From G965207345 sp965207345 (GTDB lineage Bacteria; Pseudomonadota; Gammaproteobacteria; PS1; Pseudothioglobaceae), in contig OZ242280.1 of NCBI GenBank assembly GCA_965207345.1, positions 372,001 to 436,000 of the forward strand: 64,000 nt of DNA. The letters run 5' to 3'. Within the stretch, counting starts at the first letter, position 1. Every line of letters starts with the position of its first letter. This document shows positions 11,103 through 18,465 of the stretch, one piece after another. The notes under the pieces are model-generated. The model was given only the letters and a program-made list of their open reading frames with translations, did not search any database and was not told where the DNA came from. The translations under genes were made by a program, and so were the position numbers.

Positions 11103-11765
11103 TTAGTTGAGGGTGGTAATATATGCAGATAATGCTTCAATATCATGGTCAGTTAGCTGGGCGCTAACATCTCTCATAACCTCATTCAAATCGTTTTCTC
11201 TAGTTGGTTTAGGCGTGTCACTGAATTTTTTATTAAGGTAGTAGGCACGAAAATTTTTAAGCTGATCTTTGATATAACGTACATGTTGTCCAGACAAAAC
11301 TGGAAATTTAGCATTTGCAACACCTTCCCCACTGGGTCCATGGCAAGCAGCACAAGCAACAATTGCACGCGCAATATTACCTCCATGATAAAGTTCCTTC
11401 CCTAATTTAAAAAGCTTTTTTTTGCCATCTACAACGTTAGAATTTTTTATTTGGCTTGCAAAAAAAGCGGATAAATCACGCATATCTTGATCAGATAATG
11501 GTGTAGTAATCCCTAACATTAGCGTACTACTACGCGTCTTAGACTTAAAATCTTTGAGTTGTTTAAATAAGTAGTTTGCATGTTGGCCAGCAATTTTTGG
11601 AAAAGCACCGCTCGGGCTATTGCCATCGGCACCATGGCAACCAATACAGGTTACCGATAGTGTTTTCCCACGACTTGTATCTGATTTATTGTTTATCTGG
11701 GCAAATATAGAGGAGTGTGATACAAGCAAAAGAACAGCAGAAAATATTGCTAATAATTGATGCAT
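11103..11765 (-). CDS. Dihaem cytochrome c4
   Basis: Periplasmic or membrane-attached electron carrier, usually feeding terminal oxidases. It has an N-terminal signal peptide (hydrophobic stretch ending near SIFAQ, residue 23) and two haem c motifs, CIGCH near residue 37 and CAACH near 138. Each is followed by the class I pattern with a later Met ligand candidate (STLMLG in the first half, EVMRDVS in the second). The internal duplication and 220-residue length fit cytochrome c4. A smaller monohaem cytochrome gene lies 73 bp upstream on the same strand, and the two are probably co-transcribed. Confidence 0.9.
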   Translation of the reverse strand: MHQLLAIFSAVLLLVSHSSIFAQINNKSDTSRGKTLSVTCIGCHGADGNSPSGAFPKIAGQHANYLFKQLKDFKSKTRSSTLMLGITTPLSDQDMRDLSAFFASQIKNSNVVDGKKKLFKLGKELYHGGNIARAIVACAACHGPSGEGVANAKFPVLSGQHVRYIKDQLKNFRAYYLNKKFSDTPKPTRENDLNEVMRDVSAQLTDHDIEALSAYITTLN

Positions 11766-11838
11766 AGCTCTGTTATTAAAAATAAATCTTTCTTTATAGG
11801 GGAATACGGTTTATTTTATCCAAATAATTAAGAAAATA

Positions 11839-12138
11839 TCATTGTTTAGCAAGATAATCAGCAACTGCTTTTTCTTTACCTTTAATCAAATTAACCATCA
11901 CATTCATCGTTGCATCCTTGCGTGCACCGCTTTGAAAATCTTTAATTTGTTTTAGCGTGTAAGCAGTATTCTGTCCGCCTAGCTTAGGATAAGTTGGTAA
12001 TATAGGCTTGTTGCCACCCTTACCATGGCAGGAAGAACAATTAGCATTATAAGTATCTTCGCCCACACCTGCATGCACAAAAAAAATACCCATCCAAAAC
12101 ACAACAGTCGCCCAAGTTAATATCTGTTTTACTTTCAT
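11839..12138 (-). CDS. Small periplasmic class I cytochrome c (c5/c553-like)
   Basis: A 99-residue protein with a signal peptide (residues 1-25) and a single haem motif CSSCHGKGG near residue 34. The region PTYPKLGGQNTAYTLKQIKDF is typical of the small cytochromes paired with cytochrome c4, and DATMNVM supplies the distal Met ligand. It probably carries electrons in the periplasm between a dehydrogenase and an oxidase or cytochrome c4. An exact class (c5, c553 or c4-like half) cannot be fixed by eye. The gene precedes the cytochrome c4 gene on the same strand, and a repeat-bearing noncoding stretch begins just upstream. Confidence 0.85.
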   Translation of the reverse strand: MKVKQILTWATVVFWMGIFFVHAGVGEDTYNANCSSCHGKGGNKPILPTYPKLGGQNTAYTLKQIKDFQSGARKDATMNVMVNLIKGKEKAVADYLAKQ

Positions 12139-12236
12139 TTATTTTTACTCCCTCGTATTATTTATTTTTTGCCTAATTTTCTAAAAAAGCAACACATGTC
12201 GCTATTTTAACACCAAATAATGTGAGAAACAATTAA

Positions 12237-12446
12237 TTGCACCCACCCCTTATTACACTTTTCTCTATATTTATCTTCATTCATTTTAATATACTTAAAG
12301 GTGCTATTTACCCTAATGCATCATATAATCTTTAGCATTACATTAAAACAAATAATTAACTAGCTTTCATTGGATAAATCACTATCAATTAAATCATATT
12401 CGCAGTGATTGATAGATTTATCTCATAGTATGCAATTAAAGCACCC
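12237..12446 (+). repeat. Dispersed repeat, module L copy 1 (full length, about 210 bp)
   Basis: From TTGCACCC to GCACCC this stretch is repeated almost base for base, in inverted orientation, at 53499-53710, and its first part again at 57673-57750. Only scattered substitutions and a 2 bp indel near the start separate copies 1 and 2. It contains a hairpin at 12373-12422 (GATAAATC pairs with GATTTATC, and TATCAAT with ATTGATA, with a 2-base bulge) and a smaller pair TAATGC/GCATTA around 12314-12340. No reading frame is shared by all copies, so it looks noncoding. Module R follows 299 bp downstream. Confidence 0.85.
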
Positions 12447-12453
12447 GTAGTTA

Positions 12454-12520
12454 GCATTTATCCTTTTTGTTTTAGGATAAATGCGCATTTTGTCCTTATC
12501 ATTAGCCAAGTTAGGACAAA
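12454..12520 (+). other. Two adjacent stem-loops between modules L and R
   Basis: The first is a perfect 11 bp stem, GCATTTATCCT (12454-12464) with AGGATAAATGC (12474-12484), and a 9-base loop. The second pairs TTTGTCCT (12489-12496) with AGGACAAA (12513-12520) across a 16-base loop. The rest of the spacer to 12745 has a smaller stem (CTCTC 12556-12560 with GAGAG 12567-12571) and no open frame worth calling. Neither stem is followed by a T-run that would make it a clear terminator. Confidence 0.6.
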
Positions 12521-12745
12521 GTCTATTTATATAGGTATTTAATTATCAATAATAGCTCTCTATCCCGAGAGGGTGCACCTGCTTTTGTTTTTAAGGCTTT
12601 GGGCTTATCAATTTAAGCCAGTTCAATATATCATTAGAGTGTTTTTCTTTTAACATCAAAGGCATCTAAAATTGCTGACAACCCATGTGTTTGCTAAAAC
12701 GGCAGGATTTTGTATTTTCATTAGCACGATGATTCATATTTTTAA

Positions 12746-12878
12746 CTGATAACTCAAATCAGTTATTCTGTAAAGTCTTTAATAGCATAAGTAATATATT
12801 AATTTTGCGAGGTAACTTTTTTCTTAAAACAAAAGATAAAATACCTTAGTAATTATGCCTTTTCCTGTTAAGAAAAAG
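12746..12878 (+). repeat. Dispersed repeat, module R copy 1 (hairpin repeat)
   Basis: Starts with CTGATAACT and contains TTTTGCGAGGTAACT, then a hairpin whose arms are TTTTTCTTAA and TTAAGAAAAA. It aligns along its whole length with 57971-58104. The stretch 12812-12863 is identical over 52 bases to the reverse complement of 51150-51201. A 63-codon frame starts inside it (12855) but runs into the glycosyltransferase 3' end and is not conserved in the other copies, so I treat the region as noncoding. The T-run is on the 5' arm and the A-run on the 3' arm, the wrong way round for an intrinsic terminator. Confidence 0.83.
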
Positions 12879-12999
12879 AGCGGTATTTTTTTGGATTTAT
12901 GCAGATATCGTATATTGCTAATGTATTTAAAAGTGTTTAGTAACCACAAGACTAAAAGCATAAAACAGCAAATAGCGCAAATAAAAATTAAACCGCTGT

Positions 13000-14016
13000 T
13001 TAATGCCCATACTTTAAATAAATTATGGAAATTTTCCGATATATAGCTCGACCTAACCGTCCTGAGCTCAATAAACTAAGCGCGACGATATGGCGAATAT
13101 CAAGCCGACTACTTTTATAATGTCTAAGAAAAAATTTAGCAATAACTGTTTTTAACACATTTTTATCAAACATTTTATATAACTGGAACATATTCTGAGA
13201 ACAATTGACATTATGGCGTACTATTTTTCGCATCAAACCGCTAATTGAAATTGTATAATGAGCTTCATACGCAGACTTAAATTTTTTATAAACACCATAT
13301 TCTTTTAAATGCAAATTAGTATTATTCAGTGCCTTAATGAAATCTGTTATTTTAGTTTTATTTATCGCGTTGCTAGAGCTATCTCCTCTTTGCACGTAGT
13401 AATATAAACTATGCTTTATATGCATAAATTTCTTCGGTTTATTTTTTAATAAAAGCAATATATTAGTGATGACATCTTCGTAATACCCTGTATCAGGAAA
13501 TCTAACGCCATTAAACAAACTTTTATGATAAATCTTATTGCACGGAGAACCCAGTGAATGCCCATTTAAAATATCTTTAACGGCATCCTCCCAAGTTACT
13601 ATTTTTCGGCAATAAGGCACACATTTTAATAAATGGCCAACCCTACTTGCTTGAAATACATCGCAACTGCACATCATAACGTCATGTTTTATGGTAGTCT
13701 CATATAAAGAACGTAAATAATTTTTATCAACATAATCATCACCATCAATAAAAGAAATGTAATCTGCTCGCGCGCGCTCAATGCCATTATTCCTAGCACA
13801 TCCCTGCCCTTGATTCTTTTGTTCAACAAAAATAAAACGTCTATCATCCTGGACTATAGATTTAATAATTTCAATTGACTTATCTGTTGAACCATCGTTT
13901 ACAATAATTACTTCGTAATCTGTTAGCGTCTGGGTTAGAATGCTATAAATGCAATTTTTAACATAGCGCTCAATGTTATAAATAGGAATAATTACACTGA
14001 CTTTAGGAGGTGGCAT
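13000..14016 (-). CDS. Family 2 glycosyltransferase
   Basis: A GT-A fold sugar transferase of the cell envelope. The N-terminal 110 residues are typical GT2: VSVIIPIYN at 6-14, VNDGSTDKS with the nucleotide-binding Asp near 42, GCARNNGI, and the metal-binding DxD region FIDGDDYVD near 92. The C-terminal 200 residues are helical and basic and probably bind the acceptor. Donor and acceptor cannot be told. It sits next to a sulfotransferase on the same strand, between cytochrome genes and adk, so the pair looks like an accessory insertion for a surface glycan. It is well RBS-placed: AGG about 9 bases before the ATG. Confidence 0.88.
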   Translation of the reverse strand: MPPPKVSVIIPIYNIERYVKNCIYSILTQTLTDYEVIIVNDGSTDKSIEIIKSIVQDDRRFIFVEQKNQGQGCARNNGIERARADYISFIDGDDYVDKNYLRSLYETTIKHDVMMCSCDVFQASRVGHLLKCVPYCRKIVTWEDAVKDILNGHSLGSPCNKIYHKSLFNGVRFPDTGYYEDVITNILLLLKNKPKKFMHIKHSLYYYVQRGDSSSNAINKTKITDFIKALNNTNLHLKEYGVYKKFKSAYEAHYTISISGLMRKIVRHNVNCSQNMFQLYKMFDKNVLKTVIAKFFLRHYKSSRLDIRHIVALSLLSSGRLGRAIYRKISIIYLKYGH

Positions 14017-14101
14017 AAAATTAAAATAAAATTATTAGGAAATAAGCTGTATCAGGAAATTTACCATGGTTCTACCTTTTTAACATAATAAAGAATAGAG
14101 G

Positions 14102-14902
14102 CTAGTATAAATTCTTTTCATGGTATTTTAAATTTGTATTGTCAAAATTATAACCAAATAACTTAATATCTGTCCGATATACTCTATACACAATATCGCG
14201 CATTTTTTTGGTATAAATATTTTTATAATCTGGATATTGTAAGGAGTTTTCATGTCCAATAGTTAAATATCTTGGCAAAGACAATTTAGCCTTTATGCGC
14301 TCAAAATCTGCATCTAGATTCTCAAAATAACCCAAGAAATCAATTTCTAATTTTTTACGGTGAGGCAGACATAAAAATTTATATTGTGGTATAAAATGAT
14401 AGTAGCTATTGATATTTGACTTGTTTAGCCAGTTGGTAACAAATTCTTTAAAATTGTTGTAATTAGAAAGGTTTTCTGCCCCCCATAGTTTATCGCTTTT
14501 CGTAATCCCACCCTGTTTTAAAAAACAATAAGCAGAAAATAAGCGTGACCAAGGGTTACGTACAAAGGCGAATTTAAAATAATGTTTAAAATCCATACCA
14601 AGAATATACTGATAGTCTTCAATAGTGCTATGACCTATCGTACAAGAAAATAAAGATTTATTAACAGAAATACCTGCAGTTTTAGGAATGTGCACAAAAA
14701 TACATTTTTTGTCATGAAAATATTTTAATATGTCATGAAAATATTTTAATGAAAATTCACTTCTTAAGTCATAAAATTTTTCTCTGCCAAGTATCGGAAA
14801 AAAATTGTAACGCAGGCTGTAAGGTAATGCATAAAGCACCATATATCTAATTTTTCTAGAAATTCCAAAATTTTTCATCAAAAATATCAGGCTAACCCTC
14901 AA
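14102..14902 (-). CDS. Sulfotransferase family protein (carbohydrate sulfotransferase type)
   Basis: Likely transfers sulfate from PAPS to a sugar. The 5'-phosphosulfate loop appears as FVHIPKTAGISVNKSLF near residue 71, and the 3'-phosphate motif as FVRNPWSRLFSAY near 113, which together mark the Sulfotransfer_2 type. The 266-residue frame begins with TTG; an ATG at 14878 (residue 9) is an equally possible start, and neither has a convincing Shine-Dalgarno. The gene contains an in-frame 7-residue tandem duplication just before the PAPS loop. It lies between adk and the glycosyltransferase on the same strand, which suggests a sulfated surface polysaccharide; substrate unknown. Confidence 0.82.
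   Translation of the reverse strand: MRVSLIFLMKNFGISRKIRYMVLYALPYSLRYNFFPILGREKFYDLRSEFSLKYFHDILKYFHDKKCIFVHIPKTAGISVNKSLFSCTIGHSTIEDYQYILGMDFKHYFKFAFVRNPWSRLFSAYCFLKQGGITKSDKLWGAENLSNYNNFKEFVTNWLNKSNINSYYHFIPQYKFLCLPHRKKLEIDFLGYFENLDADFERIKAKLSLPRYLTIGHENSLQYPDYKNIYTKKMRDIVYRVYRTDIKLFGYNFDNTNLKYHEKNLY
14711..14750 (-). repeat. 21 bp tandem duplication inside the sulfotransferase gene
   Basis: The unit GTCATGAAAATATTTTAAT occurs at 14711-14729 and again at 14732-14750, giving a 21 bp period. It keeps the reading frame and encodes two consecutive copies of a LKYFHD-type heptad directly before the PAPS-binding loop. A recent replication-slippage event is the simplest explanation. Confidence 0.8.
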
Positions 14903-14923
14903 TACTGCTGTTTTTATTATTCT

Positions 14924-15586
14924 TCAAACAAAATACTTAGGCAAGATCGCAAAGATACGCATTTTTATATCCTCTAAGTCCCCAACACCATCAATACTAC
15001 TGTAATATGGTGCAGTGCTATCTTTTCGACGCCAGTTTTGATAATAATCAATTAGTGGTTGTGTTTGCTTGTGATAAATGCTAAGGCGCGATCTGACTGT
15101 TTTTTCACTGTCATCCTCTCTTTGAATAAGTGCTTCGCCTGTAATGTCATCGTAATTTTTTATTTTGGGTGGATTATATTTAATATGATAGGTTCTACCT
15201 GAGGCTAGATGCACGCGCCTGCCAGACATTCTATCAATAATATTTTCATCAGGAACGCGCATTTCTATTAGGCAGTCAATGGTAATTTTATCTTTTTTGA
15301 GCGTTTCGGCTTGTATTAAGGTGCGCGGGAAGCCATCAAATAAAAAACCATTTTTGCAATCAGGTGCGCTAATTCTTTCTTTAACCAAAGAGATAATTAT
15401 ATCGTCAGATACTAACTCGCCTGCATCCATAACTTTTTTTGCTTTTTTGCCAAGCGCTGTTTGCGCTTTAACTGCCGCTCTTAACATGTCTCCAGTTGAT
15501 ATTTGTACTAAGGCAAATTTTTCACAAATATTCGCTGCCTGCGTGCCTTTGCCAGCACCGGGCGGTCCTAATAAAATGATTCTCAT
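14924..15586 (-). CDS. adk: Adenylate kinase
   Basis: Interconverts ATP + AMP and 2 ADP. The P-loop [10 protein letters not shown] is at 7-16, the NMP-binding part carries STGDMLR and DGFPRT, and the LID region [18 protein letters not shown] lacks the four cysteines of zinc-type enzymes. The 220 residues fit the long bacterial form. In a sulfur oxidiser using APS reductase and ATP sulfurylase this enzyme also rebalances AMP. Pfp lies 56 bp upstream on the same strand. Confidence 0.96.
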   Translation of the reverse strand: MRIILLGPPGAGKGTQAANICEKFALVQISTGDMLRAAVKAQTALGKKAKKVMDAGELVSDDIIISLVKERISAPDCKNGFLFDGFPRTLIQAETLKKDKITIDCLIEMRVPDENIIDRMSGRRVHLASGRTYHIKYNPPKIKNYDDITGEALIQREDDSEKTVRSRLSIYHKQTQPLIDYYQNWRRKDSTAPYYSSIDGVGDLEDIKMRIFAILPKYFV

Positions 15587-15642
15587 AATTTTCTCTCAAA
15601 ATGAAATAGATAAAGTTTTGCCTCAAATTAATCTTTTATAGG

Positions 15643-16887
15643 TTAAATTTCAAAAGAGACTAATTTTTTTGCTATTTTTTCTTTTTTTAGAACCACATAA
15701 TCTGGCAAACCATTTTTATAAGGCGGATAATTCTCTCCTGCAATAAGAGGTTGTAAATAATCACGACAAGATTGCGTAATGCCAAAACCATCTGCGCTAA
15801 TAAAGTTCATAGGCATTTTTTTTTCTATATTTGCTACCTTTGATAAATCAGCCGAACCAATCTCCCAAGTATAAGGATTATTGGCTGTGCGCACAATGGT
15901 TGGCATAACTGAATTTTTACCAGAGATTGCCATTTTCACAGCAGATTGTCCTAAGGCGTATGCTTGCTCAACATCAGAATTTGACGATAAGTGCCTCGCT
16001 GATCTTTGTAAATAATCGGCAACCGCCCAATGATATTTATAACCCAATTTATTTTTAATTATATCTGCAACCACAGGCGCAGCACCGCCTAGTTGCGCGT
16101 GTCCAAAAGAATCTTTGCTATCTTGTTCTGCCAAAAACTTGCCATTTGCATACCTTGTCCCTTCAGATACCACGATAGTGCAATAACCAAATTTCTTCAC
16201 ATTATTATCAACACGAGCCAAAAATTTCTTTTTATCAAAATCTATCTCTGGAAATAAAATAACGACCGGAATAGAATGGTCAACCAAACCACCAGCAGAT
16301 GCAATCCAGCCTGCATGCCTGCCCATTACTTCAAGTACAAATATTTTCGTTGAAGTTGCTGCCATAGATGCTACATCAAAACTTGCCTCTATTGTTGAAA
16401 CAGCAACATATTTCGCAACCGAACCAAACCCAGGGCAATTATCCGTAATGGGCAAATCATTATCTACTGTTTTTGGAATATGAATCGCCTGTATGGGATA
16501 GTGCATTTTCTCAGATAATTTAGAAATTTTTAAGCAAGTATCCGCAGAATCACCACCGCCATTGTAAAAAAAATAACCAATATTATGTACTTTAAAAACT
16601 TCTATTAATCTTTCATATTCTACTTTGTTATCTTCTAAAGATTTCATCTTATAACGACAAGATCCAAAGGCACCAGATGGAGTATTTTTCAGTGCGGCAA
16701 TATCAGCAGCAGATTCTTTGTAAGTATCAATTAAGTTTTCCGTTAATGCGCCAACAATGCCATTTTCCCCTGCATAAACCGTGCCAATTTTATTTTTGTA
16801 TTTGCGCGCTGTTTCAATAACGCCGCACGCCGAAGCGTTAATTACTGCGGTAACCCCGCCCGACTGTGCATAAAAAGCATTTTTCAT
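15643..16887 (-). CDS. pfp: Pyrophosphate-dependent 6-phosphofructokinase
   Basis: Phosphorylates fructose 6-phosphate with PPi, reversibly. The N-terminus AQSGGVTAVINAS, the substrate motif PKTVDNDLPITDNCPGFGS and MGRHAGWIAS are characteristic. The phosphoryl-donor loop reads NGGGDSADT, where ATP enzymes usually have GGDGS, which supports PPi use. The 414 residues match the PPi clade seen in sulfur-oxidising and methanotrophic gammaproteobacteria. In vesicomyid and related thiotrophic symbionts this enzyme has been proposed to replace fructose bisphosphatase in a modified Calvin cycle; that role here is inference. The 156 bp upstream (16888-17043) shows no gene. Confidence 0.92.
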   Translation of the reverse strand: MKNAFYAQSGGVTAVINASACGVIETARKYKNKIGTVYAGENGIVGALTENLIDTYKESAADIAALKNTPSGAFGSCRYKMKSLEDNKVEYERLIEVFKVHNIGYFFYNGGGDSADTCLKISKLSEKMHYPIQAIHIPKTVDNDLPITDNCPGFGSVAKYVAVSTIEASFDVASMAATSTKIFVLEVMGRHAGWIASAGGLVDHSIPVVILFPEIDFDKKKFLARVDNNVKKFGYCTIVVSEGTRYANGKFLAEQDSKDSFGHAQLGGAAPVVADIIKNKLGYKYHWAVADYLQRSARHLSSNSDVEQAYALGQSAVKMAISGKNSVMPTIVRTANNPYTWEIGSADLSKVANIEKKMPMNFISADGFGITQSCRDYLQPLIAGENYPPYKNGLPDYVVLKKEKIAKKLVSFEI

Positions 16888-17043
16888 ATGAGCATTTTTC
16901 GCTAGATAAATAAAGAGTGCTATTATAACAATAACTTTAATAATTCCCGTAAAATCCGCAACCTTTTTTGTTTACTATCCAGTCACAATCTATTTAGCAG
17001 CTGCCCTAACTAAAGCAGAGGAGCTCAATTTATTATTTCGCTT

Positions 17044-17571
17044 TTAGTCAATAAAACGAAGCGGTTTAATTTGCCAATCTGTTTGATCAGAAGCGATTAA
17101 TAGCAGACACGAAGCACCGCCATTAGTGCGCGTTTTACCTGCTGCCCCGGGGTTGACAACCCAAGGCTCGGCGCTCATATCACAGACTTGTTTATGGGTA
17201 TGCCCATAAACCACTAATTTTGCTTTTTTGTGTGCTTGGCGCAAAGACTTATGCGGTATATGGTAATGTCCATGTCTGTGTCCGTGTTCTACAATTAATT
17301 TACCACCAGGCAATTCAATCTCTGCAATGGTAGCTAAATTTGCTAGATGCTCGTCATTATTACCAGCCACAGCAATAGTTTTTTCTAAAGGTTTTAATTG
17401 CGCCAATACTTCCCCTGATCCGACATCTCCTGCATGCACTACCAAATCGCACTGAGATGCTAAGCTAGTAATGTCTGGATGAACAAAACCATGTGTATCA
17501 GATAGGATAACAATATTTTTAATCTTCTCTGCCACGTTGGTCTGATTTTCAGAATTTTTTTGATTATCCAT
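17044..17571 (-). CDS. YfcE/MJ0936-type metallophosphoesterase
   Basis: A calcineurin-like phosphodiesterase of 175 residues. The metal-binding motifs are in order: ILSDTHG near 23, VHAGDVG near 47, AGNNDEH near 70, EHGHRHG near 94, and VYGHTHKQ near 123. VNPGAAG closes the fold. Such small enzymes hydrolyse phosphodiesters in vitro, but the physiological substrate is unknown. It is separated by 159 bp from the next upstream gene, so it need not be part of the apr cluster. Confidence 0.87.
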   Translation of the reverse strand: MDNQKNSENQTNVAEKIKNIVILSDTHGFVHPDITSLASQCDLVVHAGDVGSGEVLAQLKPLEKTIAVAGNNDEHLANLATIAEIELPGGKLIVEHGHRHGHYHIPHKSLRQAHKKAKLVVYGHTHKQVCDMSAEPWVVNPGAAGKTRTNGGASCLLLIASDQTDWQIKPLRFID

Positions 17572-17730
17572 GCTTTGAATTTTTGCAACAATAATCGCAG
17601 GTATTATACCTTGCTTGAACGACTTGCTATATTTAGATTTTGCTTTGGTTTCAGGTATTTTCTTTTAGATAGTAAGAAGCGTTGCATAGGTTTGATTTAG
17701 TTTTGCTAAGCAAGTATTTTCACAAGATTG

Positions 17731-18081
17731 TTAAAATATTGTTGCACCAAATATCTTAATTTTACTATCTTCAATGCCCAGCACGAGTCTGCCTAAATAG
17801 TCGCCCGGAATTTTATCATTGGTTTGTTTGTAAAGCACGGTTATATACTCCCCTCGCCTTAAACAACCCAAAAACTCCCTTTCTCTGGATAGATTTTTGG
17901 TTAAATTATTCTTTGCCCATTGTTTACCTATTTCTATTTCATTAGCACCTTGCATCATTCTCTTGCAAAAATGCTTGGTAAATCCAGCATAATCTTGATT
18001 ATTAGAATATTTAATAAGGTCACCCCACAAAGGATTGGCAATCTCTAAAATTTCTTTGTCTGTTTTCTTAAGGAAATCCAT
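17731..18081 (-). CDS. Hypothetical protein, possibly NTF2-like fold, downstream of apr genes
   Basis: A 116-residue soluble protein with no signal peptide and no membrane segment. I do not recognise its family with certainty. The pattern, with an N-terminal helix rich in acidic residues, a KHFCKRMMQG segment, and a C-terminal beta-rich half (YITVLYKQTND, DYLGRLVLGIEDSKIKIFGATIF), resembles small NTF2-like proteins. It follows the cupin-like gene and aprA on the same strand after a 111 bp gap, so it may belong to the sulfite oxidation cluster. No catalytic residues can be named. Confidence 0.6.
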   Translation of the reverse strand: MDFLKKTDKEILEIANPLWGDLIKYSNNQDYAGFTKHFCKRMMQGANEIEIGKQWAKNNLTKNLSREREFLGCLRRGEYITVLYKQTNDKIPGDYLGRLVLGIEDSKIKIFGATIF

Positions 18082-18192
18082 TTAATACCTTCCAATAAAA
18101 AATTAATATCCGTTATTTTACTAATATGCGATTCATATCAAATTTTGATTAGCTTTAATTCGGGGCGCACATTGTGATATTCCATCCTTAGA

Positions 18193-18459
18193 TTATCCTA
18201 CATCTTCTTCGTGTTCAATAAGTAGAAATGATTTTACAGAGCCATTGACTGGACGAATAACATGTTCTATGCCGGCAGGAATAACCAACCATTTACCATC
18301 AGCGTATCTACGCGTGATTTCTTGTCCAAGCATTTTGATATGAACTGTTATCATACCTGCGTTAGCGCAGATAAACTCGTTATGTTTATTTACGTGCCAT
18401 GGAAATCCACCTTCATAGAATTCAATTTGACGTATGACGTAGTTACCAATCGTATACAA
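18193..18459 (-). CDS. Small cupin-like protein linked to aprA
   Basis: An 88-residue single-domain protein starting only 6 bp after aprA, so it is surely co-transcribed. It shows a cupin-like layout: HVNKHNEFICANAGM near residues 22-36, HIKMLGQ, then LVIPAGIEHVIRPV near 60-72, the usual PxGxxH motif 2. Histidines 22, 25 and 66 could bind a metal, but the cupin 1 motif is incomplete. The tight linkage with APS reductase suggests a role tied to sulfite oxidation or enzyme assembly, which is inference. It could also be a small regulator. Confidence 0.72.
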   Translation of the reverse strand: MYTIGNYVIRQIEFYEGGFPWHVNKHNEFICANAGMITVHIKMLGQEITRRYADGKWLVIPAGIEHVIRPVNGSVKSFLLIEHEEDVG

Positions 18460-18465
18460 TGTTAA

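Noticed and set aside
12855..13046. 63-codon plus-strand frame
   Set aside because: It starts inside module R, ends in antisense to the glycosyltransferase, and is not kept in the other R copies.
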